Below are positions 36,384 to 45,574 of a stretch of DNA of 64,000 nucleotides, in pieces; within the stretch, counting starts at the first letter, position 1, and every line of letters begins with the position of its first letter. The translations under genes and the position numbers were made by a program. The notes beneath the pieces are model-generated. The model saw nothing but the letters and a program-made list of their open reading frames with translations. It was not told where the DNA came from and searched no databases. The stretch covers positions 34,689 through 98,688 of the forward strand of contig JAHDDO010000013.1 of NCBI GenBank assembly GCA_020629315.1, read 5' to 3'. The DNA comes from Saprospiraceae bacterium (lineage in GTDB: Bacteria; Bacteroidota; Bacteroidia; Chitinophagales; Saprospiraceae).

Positions 36384-37346
36384 ATGAAAAAAGCATTAGT
36401 ATGTGGCGCTGGCGGATTTATAGGGGGTCACTTAGTAAATCGTTTAAGAGATGAAGGGTATTGGGTAAGAGGTGTTGACCTTAAGGAAAATGAATTTGGA
36501 AATACGCATGCCGATGAATTTCACTTAGGCGACTTGCGAGATCCCAAAGTAGCTAAGTCAATGGTAGAAGGTATGGATGAGGTATACCAGTTGGCGGCAG
36601 ATATGGGAGGAGCCGGTTATATTTTTACTGGAGACAATGATGCCCACGTTATGCATAACTCCGCCTTATGTAATCTAAATGTGTTAGATGCAAGTTTACA
36701 TGCTAATGTTGGGAAAATCTTTTATTCCTCTTCAGCCTGTATGTACCCCGAGTACAATCAGATGGATCCAGACAACCCAAAATGTGCAGAGGACTCTGCA
36801 TATCCAGCTATGCCAGATAGTGAGTATGGATGGGAAAAATTATTTTCTGAAAGGTTGTATTTGACATACAATCGTAATCATGGGATCGAAGTTCGAGTCG
36901 CCCGTTTTCACAATATATTTGGACCACAAGGTACGTGGACAGGGGGTCGTGAAAAAGCACCTGCAGCGCTGTGTAGAAAAGTAGCAGAAACTCCAGAAGG
37001 AGGAAGTATAGAGGTATGGGGTGATGGTTTGCAAACACGATCTTTTCTTTATATCGATGAATGTGTAGAGGGTGTCCGAAAACTCATGGAATCCAACTTT
37101 AAAGGGCCAGTTAATATTGGTTCAGAAGAAATGATCTCTATAAATGACTTTGCAAAAATGATCATTGATATATCTGGAAAGAATATTAGTATCAATAATG
37201 TACCAGGTCCGGAAGGCGTTCGAGGAAGAAATTCTGATAATGAATTAATACACAATAAACTTGGATGGAGACCAGAGCAACCCTTGCGTGTAGGAATCGA
37301 GCAAACCTATAATTGGATAGTAAAACAAATAGAAAAAGCGGGATAG
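36384..37346 (+). CDS. GDP-mannose 3,5-epimerase (GDP-L-galactose forming), plant-like
   Basis: This 320-residue short-chain dehydrogenase-type epimerase has the NAD loop GAGGFIGG at 8-15. Segments ADMGGAGYIF, SSACMYPE, RFHNIFGPQGTWTGGREKAPAA, WGDGLQTRSFLYIDECVEGV and GPEGVRGRNSDN match plant GDP-mannose 3,5-epimerase closely. C119, Y148, K152 and K191 align with Arabidopsis GME catalytic residues C145, Y174, K178 and K217 at a constant offset of 26. It should convert GDP-D-mannose to GDP-L-galactose (and GDP-L-gulose). GDP-mannose would come from ManC three genes downstream. A 54-base AT-rich gap precedes it. Confidence 0.85.
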   Translation: MKKALVCGAGGFIGGHLVNRLRDEGYWVRGVDLKENEFGNTHADEFHLGDLRDPKVAKSMVEGMDEVYQLAADMGGAGYIFTGDNDAHVMHNSALCNLNVLDASLHANVGKIFYSSSACMYPEYNQMDPDNPKCAEDSAYPAMPDSEYGWEKLFSERLYLTYNRNHGIEVRVARFHNIFGPQGTWTGGREKAPAALCRKVAETPEGGSIEVWGDGLQTRSFLYIDECVEGVRKLMESNFKGPVNIGSEEMISINDFAKMIIDISGKNISINNVPGPEGVRGRNSDNELIHNKLGWRPEQPLRVGIEQTYNWIVKQIEKAG

Positions 37347-38581
37347 TGACTAAGACCCGAATCTTAGGAATATGCCAGCATTTTTATCCAGAGCTTGTCT
37401 CTACGGGCTTGCATATGACAGAGTTATTTACAGGTTTGTCGTCATATAAGGATAATGAGATAACTATATTCTGCAGTTACCCTATCAAGAAGGAGTACAA
37501 AGACCTTAATCCCGCTAAAGAAGAAACCTTTAAGGATATTAAAGTTCATAGAACTTCCAATGTAGGCACAGAGCACGGAACGCTATTCCAACGGATGATT
37601 TACAATCTATTATTCTTTTTCAAAGCCTGTGTTTTTGCATGGAAGAAGCGGAAGGATTATGACATGATCTTATTAACTACTGATCCACCTTTTATCGGAA
37701 CGATACCATGGTTAATCAGTAAATGGTTGAAGAAGCCATATATTTTAATTGTGTATGATGTGTATCCTGATATTGCAGTAAAGCTTGATGTCTTACCTGA
37801 AAAAGGAATAATGACAAAGTTTTGGAAAGGGGTAAATCGAGGTATTTATAAAAATGCCTCAAAATTGGTCGTAATCGGAGAGGATATGAAATCGATCATT
37901 AAGGATAAAACGGAATTACCCGAATCCAGCTTTGCGTTAATTCATAATTGGTCCGATAAGAATAATGTATACCCTGTAGAAAAACAGGACAATAGATTTC
38001 TTCAAAAAGAAGACTTATCCGATAAAAGAATTCTATTGTATTCTGGCAATATGGGTCGAACCCATAATGTTGAAGCGATTTTAGATGCTGCTACAGTGTT
38101 AGATGGAAAATATGAAGATGTTTTATTTTTATTTATTGGCGGAGGTAAAAAGAAAGAAAAAGTACAGAAACATATAGAAAATGGAGTTTCGAGCAATGTA
38201 AAGTTATTACCCTTTCAACCTTTCGAGATATTATCTGATGTTTTGTCTTCTGCGTATTTTTCTTTCGTATGCTTAGAAGATGAATTTACGGGGATGTCTG
38301 TGCCAAGCAAGTCATATGGAATCATGGCCAGTGGAACACCCATTATGGGGGTTCTGCGAGCTGATTCTGAAATCAGTGTCACCATAAAAAAATTTGATTG
38401 TGGTTGGGTATGGGATGCTAAGGGTGAAAGCTTAGCAAGTCTCATAGAACAAGTTTTATCTCAACCCAATGAAGTCGCAGAAAAAGGACAGAATGCATTA
38501 CGTGCCTTTAAAGAAAATTTTGACGTATCAATATCTGTAGCCAAGTATAATGATTTAGTAAAAGAGCTGAATGGAAAATAG
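37346..38581 (+). CDS. Glycosyltransferase family 4 protein (WbuB-like)
   Basis: About 411 residues from GTG 37346, which overlaps the epimerase stop (TAGTG); an in-frame TTG at 37313 would overlap the epimerase gene. The GT-B donor half contains LLYSGNMGRTHNVEAILDAA and the site FVCLEDEFTGMSVPSKSYGIMASGTPIMGVL. The form resembles WbuB-type transferases, which often add fucosamine or related sugars. The sugar specificity remains open. Confidence 0.85.
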   Translation: MTKTRILGICQHFYPELVSTGLHMTELFTGLSSYKDNEITIFCSYPIKKEYKDLNPAKEETFKDIKVHRTSNVGTEHGTLFQRMIYNLLFFFKACVFAWKKRKDYDMILLTTDPPFIGTIPWLISKWLKKPYILIVYDVYPDIAVKLDVLPEKGIMTKFWKGVNRGIYKNASKLVVIGEDMKSIIKDKTELPESSFALIHNWSDKNNVYPVEKQDNRFLQKEDLSDKRILLYSGNMGRTHNVEAILDAATVLDGKYEDVLFLFIGGGKKKEKVQKHIENGVSSNVKLLPFQPFEILSDVLSSAYFSFVCLEDEFTGMSVPSKSYGIMASGTPIMGVLRADSEISVTIKKFDCGWVWDAKGESLASLIEQVLSQPNEVAEKGQNALRAFKENFDVSISVAKYNDLVKELNGK

Positions 38582-39404
38582 AGTACCCTCCTTTTTTGTA
38601 GTTGGTACACCAAAAGGGGGGACCACTAAATTATATATGATGCTTTCAAGCCTAGACGCATTTTTTTTACCTGCAGAAAAAGAGTTAGACTTTTGGACTA
38701 GGGATGATGAGGCTCGAGCGAATACTATGCATAGTTATTTAAAACACTTTGACAAGGCAAATGGAAACCAAATAATAGGAGAGGCTAGTCCTAATTATTT
38801 TGCTTCATCTTCGGCAATCTCTAATATTGAAAAGGTTATTGGTGAAGGAAAATACATCGTGAGTTTGCGCGACCCTGTAGATAGATTAGTTTCACATATC
38901 TTAATGATGAAACGAAATAACGGTTGGAAGACCGATGTAGAGGACTTAATTTTAGAGAACCTCAAAAGTGATAAATACAACCTTGTTGATGAAGGCAGAT
39001 ATGACAAACACCTACAACGTTTATACAAGACTGTGGGGCAAAAAAATGTATTGGTATTGATCTTTGAAGAGTGGATAAAAAAGCCTCAAGAAACACTGAA
39101 TATTGTATGCAACTTTTTAGGTGCAACAAGGGGTCATTATGTAGATAATGGTAAGCCAATAAATGCTTATAAGGAATATAAAAATCCTTTAATTAAGCTA
39201 ATTAGCACCCACCCCAAAGTCAGACAAATGGCTAGAAGGGTATTACCATCATCTGCAAGATTGCAACTCAAAGATCAGTTAACAGTCGCAACAGAGAAAC
39301 CATCCGTCTCTAATGAATTGAAAGAAAAATTAAAGAAGGTCTACCGAGGCCATAATGAACAACTAGCTGAATTATTGAATAAAAAATTACCTTGGAATAT
39401 ATGA
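38571..39404 (+). CDS. Sulfotransferase family protein 4
   Basis: The 277-residue protein has the PAPS loop VVGTPKGGTTKLYMML at about 10-25 and the 3'-phosphate motif SLRDPVDRLVSHILMMKR at about 97-114. It resembles heparan sulfate N-deacetylase/sulfotransferase-like domains (GTPKGGTT). It is the fourth sulfotransferase within 9 kb, and all four differ in loop sequence. It overlaps its neighbours by 11 bases (upstream) and 4 bases (downstream). Confidence 0.87.
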   Translation: MENRVPSFFVVGTPKGGTTKLYMMLSSLDAFFLPAEKELDFWTRDDEARANTMHSYLKHFDKANGNQIIGEASPNYFASSSAISNIEKVIGEGKYIVSLRDPVDRLVSHILMMKRNNGWKTDVEDLILENLKSDKYNLVDEGRYDKHLQRLYKTVGQKNVLVLIFEEWIKKPQETLNIVCNFLGATRGHYVDNGKPINAYKEYKNPLIKLISTHPKVRQMARRVLPSSARLQLKDQLTVATEKPSVSNELKEKLKKVYRGHNEQLAELLNKKLPWNI

Positions 39405-40477
39405 AAAGAGAAAACACATACATCGCGATCATGGCAGGCGGAGTAGGTTCCCGATTCTGGCCTTACTCAAGAGAAATGAGACCAAAGCAGTTTTTAGATA
39501 TTCTCAATGTAGGAAAGTCTCTTATTAGACTCACTTTTGAGCGCTTTCTTAACTTGGTTGATGCGGATCATATATTCATATTGACTAATGAAAAGTATAG
39601 GGCTTTGGTTAAGGAGCACCTTCCTGAAATACCAAATGAAAATATTATTGGGGAACCGTCTCGAAATAATACAGCACCGTGTATTGCATACACAGCATTG
39701 AAGCTACATAACTTAAACCCAGAAGCCAATATGGTGGTTGCTCCATCCGATCATGTAATTTTAAAGGAAACGGAATTTCTCAATAAAATAAAAAGTGCTC
39801 TTCAGTTTGCAGATGAGAATGAAGCTTTGCTCACCTTAGGTATTGAGCCCAGTAGGCCTGATACAGGGTATGGGTATATAAAAAGGGAAGGCCCAGAGCT
39901 TAAATTGGGCAGTTATAAAGTAGAACGATTTACAGAGAAACCTGACAAGCAAACAGCACAATCATTTTTGGATGAAGGCTCCTATTTATGGAACGCAGGC
40001 ATTTTTATTTGGAAGACTAAAAATATCATTGCATCCTTTCAGCAAAATGCTAATCAAATTATTGAAACCCTTACAGAGGATATCTCTCAATTAAATACAG
40101 AAGGTGAAACAGAATATATAAAACGAGTGTACCCTAATACAGAATCAATTTCGATAGACTACGCCATTTTAGAAAAAGCAAAAAATGTTTATACTATTCC
40201 AGCGGATATCGCATGGTCGGATTTAGGCACTTGGAATTCTTTGCATGCTTATTTAGATAAGGATGATAATGGCAATGTCATCTCAAAAAATAGTACTCTT
40301 TTGTTTGATGTCAAAAACAGTTTAGTAAAACTGCCAGAAGGGAAAATGCTTGTCGCTAAAGATTTGGAGGGATATTTTATTATTGACGATGGACAAGTAT
40401 TATTGATATATCCAAAAGAAGAGGAACAAGCCATTAAACAAGTTCGACAATCCATCGATGACCAAAACTTCTTGTAG
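39401..40477 (+). CDS. manC: Mannose-1-phosphate guanylyltransferase
   Basis: About 358 residues from ATG 39401 (ATGA overlap with the previous stop). The pyrophosphorylase signature is AGGVGSRFWPYSREMRPKQF near residues 12-31. GEPSRNNTAPCIAYTAL and the FTEKPD motif follow (metal and mannose-1-phosphate site). There is no C-terminal isomerase domain. It makes GDP-mannose, the substrate of the GDP-mannose 3,5-epimerase two genes upstream. Mannose-6-phosphate isomerase and phosphomannomutase are not in the window. Confidence 0.93.
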   Translation: MKRENTYIAIMAGGVGSRFWPYSREMRPKQFLDILNVGKSLIRLTFERFLNLVDADHIFILTNEKYRALVKEHLPEIPNENIIGEPSRNNTAPCIAYTALKLHNLNPEANMVVAPSDHVILKETEFLNKIKSALQFADENEALLTLGIEPSRPDTGYGYIKREGPELKLGSYKVERFTEKPDKQTAQSFLDEGSYLWNAGIFIWKTKNIIASFQQNANQIIETLTEDISQLNTEGETEYIKRVYPNTESISIDYAILEKAKNVYTIPADIAWSDLGTWNSLHAYLDKDDNGNVISKNSTLLFDVKNSLVKLPEGKMLVAKDLEGYFIIDDGQVLLIYPKEEEQAIKQVRQSIDDQNFL

Positions 40478-40507
40478 ATTAAAACCTCTAGTAGACATAT
40501 CGCATTA

Positions 40508-41590
40508 GTGGCCAATTCAAGTTGGAACATTCATAATTTTCGGCAGAATGTCATCGATCTTCTATTGGATAAGGGTCATTCAGTAACAGTGATCGCTCCA
40601 AAAGATAAGTACACGCCATTTCTTAAAAATCAAAAGATACAATTCATTCCTCTTGTAACTTTGGATAGAGATACAACAAGCCCTCGAGCAAATTGGGCAT
40701 TGTATAAGGAATGTAAAGAAATATATGCTCGATTACAACTGGATCTGATCATTCATTACACCAGTAAGCCGATCATTTTTGGAGGTCGAGCAGCTTACAA
40801 AAATGGTATTCCATCGGTTGCAATAATTACAGGTTTGGGCTACGCTTTTATTAGACGTGGATGGCTTCAATTAATTACGCGACAATTATATCGAAGCTCC
40901 GCAAAATATCATCAACGATTCATTTTTGAAAACAAGGATGATTTACAATTATTTGAAGATCATTTTATTACGGCAGACAAAGGGGTTTCAGTATTGGGAT
41001 GTGGAGTAGACCAAGAACACTTTAAACCTAGTGGTTTAAAATCTATCCCTTTGACATTTACATACATTGGGCGATTATTGAAAGACAAAGGGATCGAAGA
41101 GTTTATAGCCGCAGCGGCCCAATATAAAGATGATGCCAATATACGTTTTAAAGTGGTGGGTGACCTGGATGAAGAAAATCCCTCCCAAATAACCCAAGAA
41201 ACCCTACTTTCTTGGATTAATGATGAACTCATCCAATATGTGAGTTTTAAAGAAGACATTCGAGATGAAATTGCTAAGGCTTCTTGCGTGGTATTGCCAT
41301 CCTATAGAGAAGGAATGCCACGAACTATCTTAGAGGCGATGTCTATGGAGCGGCCGGTAATAGTCAGTGATGTACCCGGTTGCAGAGAAACCGTCATTAA
41401 TGGTAAAAATGGGTTTTTATGTAAACCCAGAGATGTAAATAGTCTAGTAAAGGCCATCGAACAATTTAGGAAACTATCCCCTTCAATTCAAAAAGAAATG
41501 GGGGTTTCTGGTAGGGAGATGATACTCAGTGGATTTACATCAAAACAAATTTCTGAAGCCATTTATAAAGTGATTACTCCCTTGTTGTGA
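40508..41590 (+). CDS. Glycosyltransferase family 4 protein (PglA-like)
   Basis: The GT-B protein has 360 residues from GTG 40508. Its donor half contains FTYIGRLLKDKGIEEFIAAA and a nucleotide-sugar site in LPSYREGMPRTILEAMSMERPVIVSDVPGCRETV. The N-terminus is odd: relatives begin with a beta-strand reading like IALVANSSWNI, whereas GTG lies within that strand. The frame is open upstream to an ATT codon at 40478, directly after the manC stop, giving KTSSRHIALVANSSW. A rare ATT start (or a base error) is therefore plausible. Confidence 0.85.
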   Translation: MANSSWNIHNFRQNVIDLLLDKGHSVTVIAPKDKYTPFLKNQKIQFIPLVTLDRDTTSPRANWALYKECKEIYARLQLDLIIHYTSKPIIFGGRAAYKNGIPSVAIITGLGYAFIRRGWLQLITRQLYRSSAKYHQRFIFENKDDLQLFEDHFITADKGVSVLGCGVDQEHFKPSGLKSIPLTFTYIGRLLKDKGIEEFIAAAAQYKDDANIRFKVVGDLDEENPSQITQETLLSWINDELIQYVSFKEDIRDEIAKASCVVLPSYREGMPRTILEAMSMERPVIVSDVPGCRETVINGKNGFLCKPRDVNSLVKAIEQFRKLSPSIQKEMGVSGREMILSGFTSKQISEAIYKVITPLL

Positions 41591-42855
41591 AAAAAGCGCT
41601 TCTAGCGATACACTATTATTTACCACCCACAGCTTCAATAGCTGTAGTAAGAAACCTAGAAATGCTTAAGCAATGGAGTCAGTTTACTGATGAACAATTG
41701 GTTCTAACGAGTAGTAATAGACATCGTTTATTTGCTGATCATACAAACAAAATTCCGCAATCAATAACAATGATTGATTTACCAACCAATGACTACCGAA
41801 CACGTTGGGCAAAGAAAAAGCAAAAAGGTCATCTAAGTGAAAGTCAAAAATCTGGTCTATTACAACAAAGTAAAATTAAGATCATTAATTCTTTCCCATT
41901 TATATATTGGCTCGGAGAGGGGGGACGACGCTATATTAAGTCGGGCATAAAAGAAGGCAGAGCTTATTTACAAAAGAACCCAGAGGCATATATATATTCT
42001 TCCTTCAGGCCGTATGCTGATCACATAATTGCCTATTCATTAGCTATGGAGTTTCCTAAAGCAAAATGGGTGGCCGATTTTAGAGATTTACATATGGACC
42101 CATTATATAAGCACTATATTTTTAAGGGATATCAAGAGAAAAAGAATCAAAAAATCCTACAAAGGGCAAATGCATTATGCACCGTTTCTAAAGGCTTAGC
42201 AAGGCAGCTTTCGCACTTTAATGAAAATGTAGTTGTTGTCAATAGTGGTGTAGTAAGAAGGAAAAAGGAAGCGTTATTTGCCACATTTACTATTAGTTAT
42301 ACGGGCTCATTATTTTTGGAAGAACGCGACCCACAACCCTTATTTAAAGTTTTACATGAACTTATTTCAGAGGGATTGATTGATGCCAAAGAAATCACAT
42401 TTATTTATGCGGGAAAAGATCAAAGCACATTAGAATTATTAATTAAAAAGTATGAATTGCATGCTATTTTGGAAAACAAAGGTTTAGTAGGAAGAGACGA
42501 AGCGCTAACTATTCAATCTAAATCACACATTAATCTATTGCTCAGTAGTTCCCGTCCTATATATCAAGGCGTTTTGACTGGAAAGTTTTTTGAATACTTA
42601 GGTGCTGGTCGACCTATATTATTATCATTAAAAGGAAACCAAGATCCAGAGTTTTCAGATTACTTTTCAAAATATGATCTAGGCTATATACATCATGATG
42701 AGATAAGCGCAGATGGTATGAAAACATATTTATTGGAATCATACCTTGGGTGGAAAAAAGAAAAGAAAGTAAAAGCCATAGCTTCGGAAAAGATAGAAAA
42801 TGAATTAAGTTGGGCTTCAAATTTTTCTAAACTAATACATGCCATTGAGCCATAA
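41587..42855 (+). CDS. Glycosyltransferase-like protein (GT-B fold)
   Basis: The 422-residue protein begins KKALLAIHYYLPPTASIAVVRNLEML, typical of the amino-terminal half of GT4-like transferases in EPS loci (the PP-x-x-S-x-G type variant). A second half has FTISYTGSLFLEERDPQPLFKVLHEL and KFFEYLGAGRPILLSLKGN. The donor-site acidic pair is less canonical than in the neighbouring GT4 genes. GTG 41587 overlaps the previous stop. Confidence 0.78.
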   Translation: MKKALLAIHYYLPPTASIAVVRNLEMLKQWSQFTDEQLVLTSSNRHRLFADHTNKIPQSITMIDLPTNDYRTRWAKKKQKGHLSESQKSGLLQQSKIKIINSFPFIYWLGEGGRRYIKSGIKEGRAYLQKNPEAYIYSSFRPYADHIIAYSLAMEFPKAKWVADFRDLHMDPLYKHYIFKGYQEKKNQKILQRANALCTVSKGLARQLSHFNENVVVVNSGVVRRKKEALFATFTISYTGSLFLEERDPQPLFKVLHELISEGLIDAKEITFIYAGKDQSTLELLIKKYELHAILENKGLVGRDEALTIQSKSHINLLLSSSRPIYQGVLTGKFFEYLGAGRPILLSLKGNQDPEFSDYFSKYDLGYIHHDEISADGMKTYLLESYLGWKKEKKVKAIASEKIENELSWASNFSKLIHAIEP

Positions 42856-43930
42856 AATTCTACATATAATAGGTAACCGACCGCACTATATGAAATTAGC
42901 ACCGGTATTCAGAGCGGTGCAAAAAAAGCCTATAACACAAATCATAATTCACTCAGGCCAACATTATGATCCCAACTTAAGTAGCAACTTTAGGAAAGAC
43001 TTCGAACTTCCTGAAGAGAACTATAATCTTCAAATAGGCTCTGATTCAAGCCTTGGATTTCTAGCACATATGTTGGCAAAATTAGAGCCCATTTTATTCA
43101 GTGAATCCCCAGATTTAATTTTGGTTTATGGAGATACACACACTACTTCAGCAGGGGCTATTGCTGCAGCGAAACTAAATATCCCTTTAGGACATGTAGA
43201 AGCAGGTTTGCGCGAGTATAATAAGTCTATACCAGAAGAAATAAATAAACTACTCACAGACGCTGTAGCTGATTTATTATTTGTGCCTAGTGAAACGGGA
43301 ATGAATGGTTTGTTAAAAGAAGGCAAAGAAAAGAATAGTTATTTGGTAGGGGATACGGGCTTGGACTTACTAAAGCAATCTGGTGAAAAGATAAAACAGG
43401 CTTCATCAATTTTACAGCGATATAATCTAGAGGAAGGGAAATATATTCTTATGACCTGTCATAGAGCGGCAAATACTGACAATAAAGAAAATCTCACTCA
43501 AATTGTAAATGCGGTTGCTCAAATAGACGAAGCTATACTTTGGCCACTTCATCCTCGGACAAGAAAAGCACTACAACATTTTAATCTCTTACATACTGTG
43601 GAAAATAGTACATGTACTTTAACAGAACCACTCGGATACTTTGAAACCCAAGCCTTACTTTCTTACGCGCGAAGAGTCATTACTGACTCTGGAGGGATAA
43701 TAAAGGAGGCTTACTTTCATAAGGTACCATCAGTAATCATAGATCAACAAACAGAATGGTTAGAGATAATAAATGCAGGCTGGTCGAAAATTGCGGGTCC
43801 TAATACAGAAAAGATAGTAGCTTTCACAAAAAGCGAAATAGAAAGCGACTGGAAGGAGTTGTATGGTGATGGAAAAGCAGGGGAGCGAATTGCAGATATC
43901 TGTTTTCGCTATTTGGAAAATAAAGCATGA
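42839..43930 (+). CDS. wecB: UDP-N-acetylglucosamine 2-epimerase (non-hydrolysing)
   Basis: The 363-residue protein begins HIIGNRPHYMKLAPVFRAV and has GDTHTTSAGAIAAAKLNIPLGHVEAGLREYNKSIPEEINKLLTD. The catalytic D, E and E residues lie in GDT, HVEAGLR and PEE; MTCHRAANTDN holds the catalytic His region; and TDSGGIIKEA follows. It interconverts UDP-GlcNAc and UDP-ManNAc, supplying a ManNAc-type precursor. No UDP-ManNAc dehydrogenase (WecC) is present here. It overlaps its neighbours by 17 and 4 bases. Confidence 0.92.
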   Translation: MPLSHKILHIIGNRPHYMKLAPVFRAVQKKPITQIIIHSGQHYDPNLSSNFRKDFELPEENYNLQIGSDSSLGFLAHMLAKLEPILFSESPDLILVYGDTHTTSAGAIAAAKLNIPLGHVEAGLREYNKSIPEEINKLLTDAVADLLFVPSETGMNGLLKEGKEKNSYLVGDTGLDLLKQSGEKIKQASSILQRYNLEEGKYILMTCHRAANTDNKENLTQIVNAVAQIDEAILWPLHPRTRKALQHFNLLHTVENSTCTLTEPLGYFETQALLSYARRVITDSGGIIKEAYFHKVPSVIIDQQTEWLEIINAGWSKIAGPNTEKIVAFTKSEIESDWKELYGDGKAGERIADICFRYLENKA

Positions 43931-44901
43931 AGGCCACTCGAACAATAGTATTTAGAGATCAATATGGAGGATTTGAAGCTATTTCTATAAAGGAAGATGA
44001 AATTCCCTCACCAAAGCCCAATGAAATACTGATCGAAAATCGGGTAAGCACAGTTAACCGAACTGATTGTGCAAATCTCACAGCTCACCCGTTTATTATG
44101 CGATTTTCACAAGGTTTACTAAAACCAAAAGAACCTATCCTCGGGACAGATTATGCTGGAGTTGTTCTACAGGTGGGTGAGCGTGTAAAACAATATAGGA
44201 TTGGAGATAGAGTTTGTGGATTCAATGATGCGGGTATTGGATCCCAATCAACCCATTTTTGCGTTAAAGAAAATGCTGCAATTATTAAGCTCCCTACTAA
44301 GTTAAATTTCAAAGAAGGAGCTGCGAGCTTAGAAGGCGCACATTATGCACATGCATTTGTAGAAAAATCGAAATTAGCAAAAGGAGATTTTGTATTTGTT
44401 AATGGAGGTACGGGTGCTATTGGCTCTGCACTAATACAGTTTGCAAAAGCAGCTGGAGCCCGAATCTGGGCTAGCTGTAGAAGAGAACATACAGAGATAG
44501 TACGATCACTTGGTGCCGAAAGATGCATAGATTATACGAAAGAAGACTTTACGGAATGTGGCCAATTATTTGACAAGGTTTTTGATGCTGTTGGGAAAAG
44601 CACATTTGGGAAATGCCAGAAAATAATGAAGAAGAATAGTATTTATATATCTTCTGAGTTAGGACCTTATGCACAAAATATTTTTTATGCATTATGGACA
44701 GCAAGATCCAATAATAAAAAGGTGATATTCCCGATTCCTTACAAAGCCAATATTTCATTTCCGTTTATTCAGCAACATATTGAAACGGATCAATTTCGCC
44801 CCTTAATAGAAAAAGTCTATCCAGTAATGGAAGCGTCGAAAGCCTATGAATATGTGTTAACAGGTCAAAAAGCAGGGAACGTATTACTTACCTTTACATA
44901 G
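43927..44901 (+). CDS. Zinc-independent MDR-family NAD(P)-dependent oxidoreductase
   Basis: The 324-residue medium-chain dehydrogenase/reductase has a GroES-like N-terminal half (TVNRTDCANLTAHPF, GTDYAGVV, GDRVCGF) and a Rossmann half with NGGTGAIGSALIQFAKAAGARIWASCR. It lacks the structural-zinc cysteine cluster, so it belongs to the quinone-oxidoreductase/enoyl-reductase-like branch. A role in sugar or lipid-carrier metabolism of the EPS is possible but unproven. It overlaps the wecB stop (ATGA). Confidence 0.8.
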   Translation: MKATRTIVFRDQYGGFEAISIKEDEIPSPKPNEILIENRVSTVNRTDCANLTAHPFIMRFSQGLLKPKEPILGTDYAGVVLQVGERVKQYRIGDRVCGFNDAGIGSQSTHFCVKENAAIIKLPTKLNFKEGAASLEGAHYAHAFVEKSKLAKGDFVFVNGGTGAIGSALIQFAKAAGARIWASCRREHTEIVRSLGAERCIDYTKEDFTECGQLFDKVFDAVGKSTFGKCQKIMKKNSIYISSELGPYAQNIFYALWTARSNNKKVIFPIPYKANISFPFIQQHIETDQFRPLIEKVYPVMEASKAYEYVLTGQKAGNVLLTFT

Positions 44902-44934
44902 TGTTCCTCTAAAAATAGGTGTCATCTTATATAC

Positions 44935-45573
44935 ATGATTTCATTTAAGGATAAAACGATATTGGTATTAGCACCACATACTGATGATGGTGAATTAGGC
45001 TGTGGAGCGAGTATTGCTCGATGTCTTGAAGAAGGAGCCTCAATATATTATGTAGCCTTTTCGACAGCAGATGAGTCTGTTCCTAGCCACTTTCCCAAAA
45101 ACCAACTAGAAGCCGAAGTAAAAGAAGCTACTCAGTCATTAGGTATTAATCCTGACCATTTAATTGTGTATAAGCATAAAGTCAGAAAGCTGAATTACGT
45201 CCGCCAAGAAATTCTAGAAGAATTGATTGCGTTGCGAGAGCAAATTAAACCTGACATTGTTTTTCTGCCAAGCTCAAAGGACATCCATCAAGATCATACT
45301 ACAGTCAGTCAAGAAGGTATTCGAGCATTTAAGTTTGCAACCATCTTGGGCTACGAATTAATCTGGAATAACTTAGGATTTAATACCGATTGTTTTATTA
45401 CTGTTGAAGAAAAACATGTTCTAAAAAAGACTAAAGCTTTAGAGGCCTATAAAACACAAGAAGGTAGAGCTTATATGGATCCAGATTTTATTCGATCTTT
45501 AGCAAAAGTTCGAGGCACACAAATAGGTGTAGATTACGCAGAAGCGTTTGAGTTGATCCGCTGGATCATTTAG
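44935..45573 (+). CDS. PIG-L family deacetylase
   Basis: The 212-residue protein has the zinc-binding PHTDDGELGCGASIA motif at about 14-28 and IHQDHTTVS at about 119-127 (the third ligand region). PIG-L/LmbE enzymes remove N-acetyl groups from GlcNAc-type sugars. It is the second deacetylase-type gene in the locus (with the NodB-like one at 32237) and could create free amines for N-sulfation or N-acylation. Confidence 0.88.
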   Translation: MISFKDKTILVLAPHTDDGELGCGASIARCLEEGASIYYVAFSTADESVPSHFPKNQLEAEVKEATQSLGINPDHLIVYKHKVRKLNYVRQEILEELIALREQIKPDIVFLPSSKDIHQDHTTVSQEGIRAFKFATILGYELIWNNLGFNTDCFITVEEKHVLKKTKALEAYKTQEGRAYMDPDFIRSLAKVRGTQIGVDYAEAFELIRWII

Positions 45574-45574
45574 T

